Origin: Anaerolineae bacterium
GTDB lineage: Bacteria; Chloroflexota; Anaerolineae; B4-G1; DUEL01
DNA length: 64,000 nt
Assembly: GCA_025060135.1 (NCBI GenBank)
Contig: JANXCY010000010.1
Span: forward strand, 23,218 to 87,217
Reading direction: 5' to 3'
This document shows, one piece after another, positions 37,093 to 45,605 of the stretch (position 1 is its first letter; each line of letters begins with the position of its first letter). The notes below the pieces were generated by a model. The model had not been told where the DNA came from. It saw only the letters and a list, made by a program, of their open reading frames with translations, and ran no database searches. The position numbers and the translations under genes are program-made.

Positions 37093-37122
37093 AAAAAACC
37101 AGCCTCCGGGTCTGGAGGCTGG
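37093..37122 (-). terminator. Intrinsic terminator inside the proS leader
   Basis: On the minus strand CCAGCCTCC and GGAGGCTGG form a perfect 9-bp stem around AGACCC, followed by TTTTTT. It lies 39 bases before the proS start and about 200 bases after the proS promoter, so it must be suppressed for proS expression. An upstream AGGCTG could pair with CAGCCT of the 5' arm and act as an antiterminator. Confidence 0.85.
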
Positions 37123-37331
37123 CTGGCACAGCCTGAAGCACGAGGGGGCCCAGCACGCCTGACCAGACCATCAGGTCCGGTGCTCCGGGGCCGGCAGGCT
37201 GGGCGGGCGAATAGCGGGCATGGTACTCTTTCCCGAATACTGAATGAGTGAACTCGTAGCGCAGGCGGGTTCACCTGCATCAGAGAGGCCTGGTGGCCTG
37301 TGTTACGCCTGCATGAGTCCCTGTGAGGGGA
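37123..37331 (-). promoter_or_regulatory. Structured proS leader RNA, candidate attenuator
   Basis: The leader between the proS promoter and terminator folds well by eye. GGACTC pairs with GAGTTC and GCAGGCG with CGCCTGC, giving a long first stem with an inner AGGCC/GGCCT hairpin. A later nested hairpin has AGCAC/GTGCT and CCTGA/TCAGG around the loop TGGTCTGG. The architecture resembles a T-box (long stem I, then an antiterminator/terminator region), but I cannot find the canonical T-box core, so the class is open. A proline-rich frame also crosses the leader. No protein gene is supported. Confidence 0.55.
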
Positions 37332-37360
37332 AGTATACACTGAAAAGGGAATATTGTCAA
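37332..37360 (-). promoter_or_regulatory. Promoter of proS
   Basis: On the minus strand a perfect TTGACA (37360-37355) and TATACT (37337-37332) are 17 bases apart. The -10 box lies about 280 bases before the proS start codon, leaving room for the structured leader. Confidence 0.85.
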
Positions 37361-37435
37361 TTCGCGCACCGTTGTTGAGGGTGTTCTATTTCACGAGGAA
37401 AGATCGGTCTTGGTATGGATAAGGGAATCTGTACA

Positions 37436-38812
37436 CTATCGCAGAATCTCATCCAGCAGGTCAGCCCCGGTGCGGCCCGTTCGCCAACTGACTGCCAGGC
37501 GCAGGTCGCGGCGGAAGCCTGCCGTCAGGTCCTCGCCGGTGGCGTAGCGCGTGAGCGCCAGGGCGCGGACAGCGTTGGCGATGGCGTAGCGCGGCTCGTG
37601 CCGGTCCAGGTCCTCAAAGAAAAAGGTGCAACTGGCATACATCCGTTGCCGGTAAAACTGGGCCTCCAGTAGCCACAGGAGTCGTTGGGTTTGTTCTGTG
37701 CTCAGATGGCTCAGGCCGCTCTCGCGCAGGAAGGCCTCGCCGCTGATCCGTCCCAGGATGACCGCGATATAGGCATCCCGCAGGGGCCAGGGGGCCAGCC
37801 CCAGCCGTTTAGCCTCACAGGAGAAGACTTCATCCAGTTCGCTAGTCAGGTTGTCCAGCGCGCGCCGCAGTGCTGCCTTCCAGCGGCCATCCCCAGGGGT
37901 GCAGGGACAACCCAGTGCCCAGCGGCTCAGATGGTGGTTGCAACTCCAGGCGCTGTTCTCCACCACCTCCACTTCGGCCCGGGGCGGGTGCTCCCGGAAA
38001 TACGTCCCCAGCGTTACCGGGGGGCATCCCACCGCTGCCGCGCCATCCAGGATGCGCTCCAGAACCTCCACGCCCTCGGGATGGTGATGGCCGAAGGTCT
38101 CCCCGTCGGTGGCAATCAGGATCAACCCCCCACGCCGGCAACGCCACTCCAGTTGTTCCCGCAACCACTTCTCCGTATCCTCCGGCTCGGGCATCCCGAA
38201 GGCCAGCATGTCCGAAAGGACATGGTCCCGCACAAATACGGCGATTTCCCGTCCTCCAGAAAGCCGGACCCGGTACGGCCCGGCCCCATCGGTCAGGTCG
38301 CCCCGGACCTGCTGGTCGGAAAGGATGGTGAACCGGACCCCCTCGGCGGCCATAACCTCCAGCGTCTCCAGGTCCACCGCCATTTCCGGCAACCACATCC
38401 CTTCCGGCGGATGGCCGAAACGGTGGGTGAAACTGGCGATCCCCCAGCGAACCTGGCAGATTTTATCCCGACGACGGGCCAGAGGGAGGATAGTGTGGTG
38501 CACAGCCTGAGCCAGGCCGTTCCCAACGCCGCATGCCTGGTAGACAGCGCGCTCAGCGGCAACGATCCGCTCGTAGGTATCGTGGGCGTATTCATCCATC
38601 CAGCGGGCCAGGGTGGCGCCCAGGTTGAAACTGATGCGGCCAAAGAGCCCGCGCCGGGCCAGCGGTTCGTAGCACTCGGCGGTGATGCGCTCGTTCCAGT
38701 TGGCGTACGGTGCCGCGTCGGGTTCGCGCGGGACCTTCCCGGTGAACGGGTCCACCCGAGGAGGCTGGTAGAAATGGCCGTGAATGCAGAATGCTGCCGG
38801 TCTCATAGGCAT
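37436..38812 (-). CDS. GH57-like polysaccharide hydrolase (DUF3536-type)
   Basis: A protein of about 458 residues related to glycoside hydrolase family 57. The N-terminus FCIHGHFYQPPRVDPFTG has the conserved His-x-His. GMWLPEMAVDLETLEVMAAEG (near residues 140-160) includes the position of the catalytic nucleophile, and IATDGETFGHHHPEG (near 240) the second acidic position. The alpha-amylase/alpha-mannosidase-like barrel is followed by a helical region. The start is uncertain among GTG 38839, ATG 38812 and ATG 38806; 38812 was used. The substrate, perhaps glycogen or an alpha-glucan, is inferred from the family only. Confidence 0.8.
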   Translation of the reverse strand: MPMRPAAFCIHGHFYQPPRVDPFTGKVPREPDAAPYANWNERITAECYEPLARRGLFGRISFNLGATLARWMDEYAHDTYERIVAAERAVYQACGVGNGLAQAVHHTILPLARRRDKICQVRWGIASFTHRFGHPPEGMWLPEMAVDLETLEVMAAEGVRFTILSDQQVRGDLTDGAGPYRVRLSGGREIAVFVRDHVLSDMLAFGMPEPEDTEKWLREQLEWRCRRGGLILIATDGETFGHHHPEGVEVLERILDGAAAVGCPPVTLGTYFREHPPRAEVEVVENSAWSCNHHLSRWALGCPCTPGDGRWKAALRRALDNLTSELDEVFSCEAKRLGLAPWPLRDAYIAVILGRISGEAFLRESGLSHLSTEQTQRLLWLLEAQFYRQRMYASCTFFFEDLDRHEPRYAIANAVRALALTRYATGEDLTAGFRRDLRLAVSWRTGRTGADLLDEILR

Positions 38813-38847
38813 GGTACCGGGTGGGTAAAGATCACGCACGCGGATCT

Positions 38848-39550
38848 CTACCGTGCAACCGTGAGGATGCAGTTCATAGTGTCCGGGTCATATCCGATCA
38901 GGCCCGCCGCTCTCAAACGTTCCAGCAGGGCAGCCCAGAGGGGTTGCGGGCGAAGACTTCCTGGAAGAGGGGCAGCGCTTCCTCCCACCGCCCGGCGTCA
39001 GCCAGCGTTACCGCATGCCAGAAGCGGATTTCTCCGTGATCCGGAGCGATCTGGTCGGCGGCGCGGTATTCCTCCAGGGCCCGCTCCACTTCCCCGCAGC
39101 CAGCAGCCGCTCCGCCAGGTCGCCGGACGATTCCCGATAGGCGGGCCATGTGGCCGGCCAGACCTCGGGCCCCCGCATCATGTTGGCCTGGACGGAGAAG
39201 CCCTCGCCGACTTCATGCCCAGCCTCCGGGATGCACCGGCTTCCGGTGTGGACCGCGACTCGTCCCTGGGCATCCGCCATAGCGACCTGCCGGAGGTCCC
39301 GACCGTCGTCAGCGGCCAGGAGGGCGGAAAGGGCCTGAGGGGCGGAGTAGCCTGCGCGCATCCGGGCCAGCCCCAGCGGGCCGTAGCGGACGTCCACCAG
39401 TGCCTGGGTGGCAACGGCACCCACCCCGGCCTCCGTCCAGGATACCACCGACCCAACGGAGAACCAGTGGGACTGTACGGCCACCCCCAGTTGTCCGGTC
39501 TGAGGATCACGGGCAACAATGGAGAAGGTACAGGCCAGGGGGAATCGCAT
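38848..39550 (-). pseudogene. Broken DUF1028-family gene with a deletion and two frameshifts
   Basis: Residues 1 to about 152 read as an intact DUF1028 N-terminal domain (FSIVARDPQTGQLGVAVQSH, GAVATQALVDVRYGPLGL) after a strong TAGGAGG site. After ERLLAA the frame shifts, and the next homologous stretch (GEVERALEEYRAADQIAPDH, a TPR-like tail) is in another frame; the family's middle part is missing. A second shift at the CCCC run near 38943 is needed to reach PLWAALLERLRAAGLIGYDP. Both shifts could be explained by one missing base in a G4 or C4 run, so sequencing error is possible, but the missing middle is a real deletion. Confidence 0.75.
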
Positions 39551-39558
39551 GGGACCTC

Positions 39559-40920
39559 CTACACCAGCGCGCGCTCCAGCGCTTCAGCGACCGATCGGAC
39601 GGGGATCAGTTCCAGCCCTTCCGGGATGGAGAAGGTGGCCCGGCGGATGGTGCGGGGGACCAGGCAGCGCTGGAAGCCCAGGCGGGCTGCCTCCTTCAGC
39701 CGGGCGGCCATCTGTCCCACCGCCCGGACCTCTCCGGAGAGGCCCACTTCGCCGATGACGGCCAGGTCTGCCGCCACTGGTCGCTCCCGGAGGCTGGAGC
39801 CAATGGCCACCGCCACTGCCAGATCAGCCGCCGGTTCTTCTATCTGTAACCCGCCCACCACGTTGACAAAGACGTCTTGGTCAAAGAGCCGCAGCCCCAC
39901 TCGTCGGGTCAGGACGGCGACGATCAGGAGCAGGCGGTACATGTCTATCCCGTTGGCGGTCCGGCGGGGATGACCGAAACTGGTATGGCTGGTGAGGGCC
40001 TGGACCTCCACCAGCAGTGGTCGCGTCCCCTCCATTGTAACAGCGATGGCGGAGCCAGGTGCCTGGACCATCCGTTCGGCCAGGAATGCCTCGGAGGGGT
40101 TCTCCACCTCCACCAGACCTTCTTCCCGCATCTCAAAGACGCCGACTTCCGACGTGGCCCCGAAGCGGTTCTTCGTCGTCCGCAGAAGACGGTAGGTGTG
40201 GAACGGGTCGCCCTCCAGGTAGAGAACGGTATCCACGATGTGTTCCAGGACCTTGGGGCCAGCGATGGCGCCTTCTTTGGTAACATGCCCCACCAGGAAG
40301 ACCACGACGCCGGTGGACTTGGCCCACCATTGCAGGCGTGCAGCGGCCTCCCGAACCTGCGTAACCGATCCTGCTGCCGAGGGTAGGTCGCCGGAGGTAA
40401 CCGTCTGGATAGAATCCACCACCATCATTACTGGCGAGAGCCGTTCGGCGTGGTGGAGGATGGCTTCCAGGACGGTTTCCGAGAGGACGTAGAGGCCGTC
40501 GGTGGAGATGCCCAGCCGGTCGGCGCGCATTTTGATCTGCCGCACCGACTCTTCGCCGGAGACGTAGAGGACCGGGCGCTTCAGGCTCGTGGCAACGATG
40601 GAGGAGACCTGGAGGAGGAGGGTGGACTTGCCGATGCCCGGTTCTCCGCCGACCAGAATGAGGGAGCCCGGGACCAGTCCACCGCCCAGGACCCGGGAAA
40701 ACTCCTCCAGGGGGATGGGGAACCGTTCCAGGCCTTCGGCCCGGATCTCAGCCAACGGTTGGGGTTCGCTGCGGATGATGGGAGGCGCGGCGGTGATGGC
40801 TCGCTCCTCTGCTACCTCTACCATCGTGTTCCACTCGCCGCAGCCCGGGCAGCGTCCCATCGGTCGGGGGCTGGTCCGCCCGCAGACTTGACAGACCCAC
40901 TGGATGCGTGCTTTGGTCAT
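39559..40920 (-). CDS. radA: DNA repair protein RadA
   Basis: A 453-residue RecA-related ATPase that promotes branch migration in recombinational repair. An N-terminal C4 zinc finger ([21 protein letters not shown], about residues 9-29) is followed by the ATPase with Walker [11 protein letters not shown] (about 93-102) and the RadA-specific KNRFG motif (about 248-252). A C-terminal Lon protease-like domain (about 280-450) contains [18 protein letters not shown] 40920 gives the usual start; an upstream TTG is in frame. The ribosome binding site is weak. It lies downstream of ftsY, separated by a 9-bp repeat tract. Confidence 0.95.
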   Translation of the reverse strand: MTKARIQWVCQVCGRTSPRPMGRCPGCGEWNTMVEVAEERAITAAPPIIRSEPQPLAEIRAEGLERFPIPLEEFSRVLGGGLVPGSLILVGGEPGIGKSTLLLQVSSIVATSLKRPVLYVSGEESVRQIKMRADRLGISTDGLYVLSETVLEAILHHAERLSPVMMVVDSIQTVTSGDLPSAAGSVTQVREAAARLQWWAKSTGVVVFLVGHVTKEGAIAGPKVLEHIVDTVLYLEGDPFHTYRLLRTTKNRFGATSEVGVFEMREEGLVEVENPSEAFLAERMVQAPGSAIAVTMEGTRPLLVEVQALTSHTSFGHPRRTANGIDMYRLLLIVAVLTRRVGLRLFDQDVFVNVVGGLQIEEPAADLAVAVAIGSSLRERPVAADLAVIGEVGLSGEVRAVGQMAARLKEAARLGFQRCLVPRTIRRATFSIPEGLELIPVRSVAEALERALV

Positions 40921-40933
40921 CTTACCAGGATCC

Positions 40934-40960
40934 AAATCCGTGAAATCTGTGAAATCCGTG
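40934..40960. repeat. Three-copy 9-bp tandem repeat (AAATCCGTG)
   Basis: AAATCCGTG, AAATCTGTG and AAATCCGTG follow each other in the gap between ftsY and radA. It has the same period as the repeats at 14047 and 27343 but a different unit. Confidence 0.85.
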
Positions 40961-41010
40961 GTTTCTCAAAACCTTGTCTCCTCAGGTGATCCCGGATTCG
41001 CCACTCGTCC

Positions 41011-41907
41011 TTATCCCCACAGCCCCTGGATAAATGCGTCCGGGTCAAAAGGGGCCAGGTCCTCCAACCCTTCTCCGACGCCGACAAAGCGGACCGGGAG
41101 GTTCAGTTCGCGGGCAATGGCAAAGACCATCCCTCCTCGGGCTGTGCTATCCAGTTTCGCCAGAATGACCCCGGTAACCTCCACTGCTTCCAGGAAGTGG
41201 CGGGCCTGGCTGAGGGCATTCTGGCCGGTGGTGGCGTCCAGCACCAGCAAGGTCTCGTGGGGGGCACTCTCCACTGCCCGGGCCGCCACCCGTCGGACTT
41301 TCTTCAGTTCTTCCATCAGATTGTAGCGGGTGTGGAGCCGCCCGGCGGTGTCCACGATGACCATGTCCATCCCCCGGCTGCGAGCAGCCTGGAGCGCGTC
41401 GTACACCACTGCGCCGGGGTCGCCTCCTTCCGGCCCGGAGATCACCGGACATCCGGCCCGTTCCCCCCAGATGCGGAGTTGGTCCATGGCCGCTGCGCGG
41501 AAGGTGTCGGCGGCCGCCAGGAGCACTTTTCGCCCCTCCTGCCGGTACCGGTAGCCCAGTTTGGCGATGCTGGTTGTCTTCCCCGAACCGTTCACTCCCA
41601 CAACGAGAATAACGTCCAGCGGCCGTCCGCCCAGGTTCAGCGGGGGTGGGGTGGGGAGGAGCGCGCGCAGTTCCTCGTTCAGCGCGTCCCGCAGGTGGTC
41701 GGCCCGCAGGATGGCCTCATCCCGCGCACGGCGGCGCAGCCGTTCCATCAACGCCAGCGTTGTCTCCACTCCCACGTCGGCCTGGATGAGCAGTTCCTCC
41801 AGTTCCTCCCAGACCCGAGGAGTCATCTCGCTGGCTCCCAGCAGCGCCGCGATGCGGCTGAAGACCGCGTTCCGTGTCCGTGCCAATCCCTGGAAAATGC
41901 CCTTCAT
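41011..41907 (-). CDS. ftsY: Signal recognition particle receptor FtsY
   Basis: A 298-residue SRP-type GTPase that docks ribosome-SRP complexes at the membrane. The helical N domain (about residues 1-85) lacks the long acidic A domain of E. coli. The G domain has the P-loop [18 protein letters not shown] (about 102-119), [11 protein letters not shown] (about 134-144), DTAGRLH (about 186-192) and [10 protein letters not shown]. The frame continues 18 codons upstream to a GTG that overlaps the permease stop, but those codons read through intergenic-type repeat sequence, so ATG 41907 was preferred. Confidence 0.92.
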   Translation of the reverse strand: MKGIFQGLARTRNAVFSRIAALLGASEMTPRVWEELEELLIQADVGVETTLALMERLRRRARDEAILRADHLRDALNEELRALLPTPPPLNLGGRPLDVILVVGVNGSGKTTSIAKLGYRYRQEGRKVLLAAADTFRAAAMDQLRIWGERAGCPVISGPEGGDPGAVVYDALQAARSRGMDMVIVDTAGRLHTRYNLMEELKKVRRVAARAVESAPHETLLVLDATTGQNALSQARHFLEAVEVTGVILAKLDSTARGGMVFAIARELNLPVRFVGVGEGLEDLAPFDPDAFIQGLWG

Positions 41908-41957
41908 CGTATTCTGTATGGCGGGTTTCGTATTGTGTCGGTCGTCTGTGGTCTGCT

Positions 41958-43265
41958 TCACTGCTTCTCATACGGCTGGCCGTCGGCGGCAGGCGGAACG
42001 GCCTCTCCCACCACCCCGGCCAGGATGATAATCGTCATCAGATAGGGCGCCATCAGCAGGAACTGGGAGGGGATGGGTACCTCCAGGATGGCCAGTTTGG
42101 TCTGCAACGCATCGGCAAAGCCGAAGATGAGGGCTGCACCGAAGGCCCCAAAGGGCATCCACTTGCCGAAGATCATCGCGGCCAGGCCGATGAACCCCTT
42201 ACCTGCGGTCATCAGTTCGTCAAACCGGCCTACCGATCCCAGAATGAGAAAAGCCCCACCCAGGGCGGCCACCATTCCTCCGATGGTTACGTTCACGTAG
42301 CGGACCCGAAAGACGTTGATCCCCAGCGTGTCGGCGGCGCGGGGATGTTCGCCTACCGCCCGGGTCCGCAGCCCCCAGCGGGTGTGGAAGAGAACGATAT
42401 GAGTAACGACCAGCAGGATATAGAGCAGATAGACCAGGAGGTTCTGCTCAAAGATGACCGGTCCGATGACGGGGATTCGGTAAAGCAGGGGGATAGGGAC
42501 CGGTTGCAGAGTGCCGGTGTTGTTCAGTTGCTGGAAATGGGCGAGGATTCGCGCGCTTAGAAAACTGGTGATGCCCACGGAGAGGATGTTGATGGCTGTC
42601 CCCGCGATAATCTGGTTGACTTTGAAACGAACAGCCAGGATGGCCAGCAGGAGTCCCATCCATGCGCCGGCTACCAGGGCGCAGATCAGCCCGAAGGGCA
42701 TAGATGCCCACGAGGGCCATCCCCAGAGATTCAGCGCCAGACTGGCAGTGAGGGTTGCCGTGAACGCGCCAGTGAGCATCATGCCCTCAATCCCGATGTT
42801 GATGACGGCGCACCGCTCGCAGATGACTCCGGAGAGGGCCGCCAGTGCGATGGGGACAGCCCGCAGGAGAGCACTGTTGAGCATTCCGGTCAAGTTGAAC
42901 GACTGCCCCCGGGAAGCCCAGGTGAGAAAAGCCCAGATGAAGAGGCCTGTGATGACCCCCAGGGCCAGGTTGGGCCGCCGGAACCCGCGCGCCAGTTGCC
43001 AGCCGCCCAGGAAGGCACAGACCAGTGCCAGGGCGTAGAGTGTCGGCGCCGTTGGCAGAACCAGGTCCGGCACCGGAGCGGTCTCGGCGGCCCCGCCGAA
43101 GTTCAGGACAAAGGTACTGGTCTCTCCGATGGCTGCTGCCCGGGCGAAAAGGAGGTAAATCAGCAGCCCAGCCCCGATAAAGATCAAACCATGGGTGCGG
43201 GCTTTCCTGGGGGAAATCCCCCCTCGGGCCGCAATACGCTCCCAGGTGGACGGTGAAACACTCAT
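41958..43265 (-). CDS. BMP/nucleoside-type ABC transporter permease
   Basis: A 435-residue inner-membrane permease of the BPD_transp_2 (branched-chain/ribose/nucleoside) family, closest in layout to the NupQ/YufQ subunit. It has about ten helices. LPTAPTLYALALVCAFLGG precedes the core, and AAVINIGIEGMMLTGAFTATL-type sequence (INIGIEGMMLTGAF near residue 167) is the family signature. It is the last gene of the operon after the ATPase and the fusion permease; ATG 43265 has a GGGAGGA site. The substrate is probably a nucleoside or related compound. Confidence 0.85.
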   Translation of the reverse strand: MSVSPSTWERIAARGGISPRKARTHGLIFIGAGLLIYLLFARAAAIGETSTFVLNFGGAAETAPVPDLVLPTAPTLYALALVCAFLGGWQLARGFRRPNLALGVITGLFIWAFLTWASRGQSFNLTGMLNSALLRAVPIALAALSGVICERCAVINIGIEGMMLTGAFTATLTASLALNLWGWPSWASMPFGLICALVAGAWMGLLLAILAVRFKVNQIIAGTAINILSVGITSFLSARILAHFQQLNNTGTLQPVPIPLLYRIPVIGPVIFEQNLLVYLLYILLVVTHIVLFHTRWGLRTRAVGEHPRAADTLGINVFRVRYVNVTIGGMVAALGGAFLILGSVGRFDELMTAGKGFIGLAAMIFGKWMPFGAFGAALIFGFADALQTKLAILEVPIPSQFLLMAPYLMTIIILAGVVGEAVPPAADGQPYEKQ

Positions 43266-43319
43266 AGTCCTCCCTGCATCAGAGGTCTCGGTTGAAGAAT
43301 CCAATCGGCTCGGATTGAT

Positions 43320-45506
43320 TCACACTCGTCCCCAGCCCCGGGTGAAGACTATCTCTGCCGTCTCTTTGGGGGCGCGGATCCGGTAGATGAAGCGGATAAT
43401 CTCCGGCGCGGCGATGAAGATGATGATCAGCGCCTGGAGGATGGAGATGATGTCTATGGGTACATGGGCTACTCCCTGCATCCGCTGCGCGCCGGCCCGC
43501 AGGAAGCCGAAGAGCAACGCGGCCAGGAGGACTCCCACCGGATGGCTCTTGCCCAGAAGGGCCAGGGCAATCGAGTCGAATCCGTAGCCGGAGAAGAAGG
43601 CGTTGGGCATAAAGTGCAGTACGCCCAGGATGTCGTGGGCCCCGGCCAGCCCGGCCAGTCCGCCACTGAGAAACATTGCCAGGATGATGTTACGGGCCAC
43701 GCTGATCCCCGCCGTTCGCGCTGCTCGCGGGTTGGCCCCCACCGCGCGGATCTCAAACCCCACGGTCGTCTTGAACAGCAACCAATAGACGAACCATACG
43801 GCGAAGAGGGCCAGGAGCAACCCGGCGTTGAGTCGGATAGAGGGGTCGTTCGGGAAGAACTGGGGAAGATAGGCGGTGGGCAGAATCTCCGGGCTCACCG
43901 GACGGGAATCGCCCGGACGGGCCATAGGGCCGCCCACCTGGAGCAGGTAGTCGGCCAAGCGGTAGGCGATGTAGTTCAGCATGATGGTGTTGATGACTTC
44001 ATGGGCGCCCGTTCGCGCCTTGAGGAATCCGGCGATGGAGGCCCAGAGGGCGCCGCCCAGCATTCCTGCCGCCAGTGCCAGCGGCAGGTGGATGAACCAC
44101 GGCAATCCTTTCACTGCATAGCCCACGTAGACCGAGGTGAGTCCCCCGATGAAGTACTGCCCCTCTGCACCAATGTTAAAGAGGCCGCAGCGGAATCCCA
44201 GTGCCACCGCCAGCCCAGCAAAGATGTACGGCGTTGCCAGCCGTAACCCCTCGGTGATCGGGTAGATGGCCCGCAGGAGGCGCGCGCTATTCCCCGTCTC
44301 TATCCAGATTTGGAATCCGGCCAGGATGCGGGCCGGATTACCCAACGCGCCCTCAAAGAACGCTCTATAGGCTCTGGCGACCGATGCCCCAGCGGCCGCC
44401 AATCCGGTGCCGATTCCCTTTCCAAAGGCGGTCCACACTTCCGGGTCAAACGCGGCGATGAAAACCGCCCCGATCGCCAGCGCGGTGAAAATGGCCAGGA
44501 AAATCATTGCCGCCGATTGCCAGTTCCAGGCGGTTACCCGCGCCAAAAGCCGCCGTTCCAGGTCTTCGCCCTTTGGGCCCACCTGTGTGGAGATGCGGCC
44601 TGTGCGCAGGCCCTCGGCCACCTCCAGCATTCTGCCGCGCACCTCGGAAGGGATCGCCACATCCGCCGCATGATACGGCGCCAGCCCAACACCGCCATTG
44701 CGCAGGTCAAAGCGCAGGGTCCCTCCGTGGAGTTTTCTCGCCACTGCCAGGGAGAGGGCCTCATAGACCGCCTGGTCCACCCGCTTGATCGCGCTGGTCA
44801 GCAGCCGGTCGGCTCCAGGCTCGGCCCCTTCCCGGAACGTTGTTTTCCAGTGGTCCTGGTCGGAGCCGATCACCCAGGTGCCGCGCGCGGCGGCGGCCCG
44901 GATGGCCGCGCTGCCGCATCCACCGGCGGCGGCAAAGAGGACATCCGCTCCCTGCGCCACCAGTTCCTCGGCGGCCTCCCGACCTTTCTGCTCATTGGTG
45001 AAGGAACGGGTATAAACGGTCAGCACCTTCGCCCGGCGGTTGGTGAAGGCCACGCCATGCTCAAAGCCCAACCGGAACTTCCGAACTGGCGGGACATCCA
45101 CTCCGCCGACGAAGCCCACGACATTGGTATCTGTCATCAGGCCCGCCAGTGCGCCGGCCAGGAATCCTGCCTGGTCTTCGGCAAAGACCAGCCCGGTGAT
45201 GTTGCGGCTTGCCTGGATTGGCTCGTAGTCCACCAGGACGAAGTGGACGCCCGGGTAGCGGGTGGCCAGACGCTCCACCGTTGTGCCAGTCGTGGAGCCG
45301 ATGGTAACCACTAACTGGCATCCGCGCTCTATCGCCTGCCGGATATTGGCTTCGTACTCAGCCGGTGAACGGGTCTCTATCAGTTCTACGACCAGGCCAT
45401 ACTCCTGGGCAGCCCGGATCGTGCCCTCGTAGGCGTACTGGTTGAAAGAGCCGTCGTCTATCCGGCCTCCGTCGGTAACGAAACCGACCCGGAGTCGTTC
45501 CTGCAT
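43320..45506 (-). CDS. Fusion of BMP-family binding domain and ABC permease
   Basis: A 728-residue protein with two parts. Residues 1 to about 310 are a BMP/PnrA-like nucleoside-binding domain (VGFVTDGGRIDDGSFNQYAYEG, VLFAAAGGCGSAAIRAA). The rest is a NupP/YufP-type BPD_transp_2 permease with its first helix near residues 335-355 and LGFRCGLFNIGAEGQYFIGG near 452. There is no signal peptide. ATG 45506 has AGGAGG seven bases upstream and a stop codon in frame immediately before it. A basic RRLLAR segment precedes the first helix, so by the positive-inside rule the binding domain should be cytosolic, opposite to normal BMP lipoproteins. Confidence 0.85.
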   Translation of the reverse strand: MQERLRVGFVTDGGRIDDGSFNQYAYEGTIRAAQEYGLVVELIETRSPAEYEANIRQAIERGCQLVVTIGSTTGTTVERLATRYPGVHFVLVDYEPIQASRNITGLVFAEDQAGFLAGALAGLMTDTNVVGFVGGVDVPPVRKFRLGFEHGVAFTNRRAKVLTVYTRSFTNEQKGREAAEELVAQGADVLFAAAGGCGSAAIRAAAARGTWVIGSDQDHWKTTFREGAEPGADRLLTSAIKRVDQAVYEALSLAVARKLHGGTLRFDLRNGGVGLAPYHAADVAIPSEVRGRMLEVAEGLRTGRISTQVGPKGEDLERRLLARVTAWNWQSAAMIFLAIFTALAIGAVFIAAFDPEVWTAFGKGIGTGLAAAGASVARAYRAFFEGALGNPARILAGFQIWIETGNSARLLRAIYPITEGLRLATPYIFAGLAVALGFRCGLFNIGAEGQYFIGGLTSVYVGYAVKGLPWFIHLPLALAAGMLGGALWASIAGFLKARTGAHEVINTIMLNYIAYRLADYLLQVGGPMARPGDSRPVSPEILPTAYLPQFFPNDPSIRLNAGLLLALFAVWFVYWLLFKTTVGFEIRAVGANPRAARTAGISVARNIILAMFLSGGLAGLAGAHDILGVLHFMPNAFFSGYGFDSIALALLGKSHPVGVLLAALLFGFLRAGAQRMQGVAHVPIDIISILQALIIIFIAAPEIIRFIYRIRAPKETAEIVFTRGWGRV

Positions 45507-45524
45507 TTACGCCTCCTGATTCCT

Positions 45525-45605
45525 CACGAAAACCCAAAGACGCAAAGAACCATTGTTAATTTTTTTAATTAATTCCTCTTTGTGTCTTCGTGTCTTTGTG
45601 GTTTT
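45525..45605. repeat. Dispersed 8-bp-period repeat with inverted arms (copy 1)
   Basis: AAAACCCAAAGACGCAAAGAA at the left and CTCTTTGTGTCTTCGTGTCT/TTGTGGTTTT at the right are imperfect inverted arms around an A/T-rich centre. The right arm lies inside the 3' end of the ABC ATPase gene and encodes its last residues. Other copies are at 61294-61377 and 63466-63535. Confidence 0.75.

Noticed and set aside
37089..37340. Proline-rich open frame across the proS leader, suggestive of a classical leader peptide attenuator
   Set aside because: It has no ribosome binding site, is longer than typical leader peptides and reads through the terminator stem. The proline content can be explained by C-rich stems.
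41908..41961. GTG start of ftsY overlapping the permease stop codon
   Set aside because: The extra 18 codons are made of intergenic-type repeat sequence and do not resemble an FtsY N-terminus.
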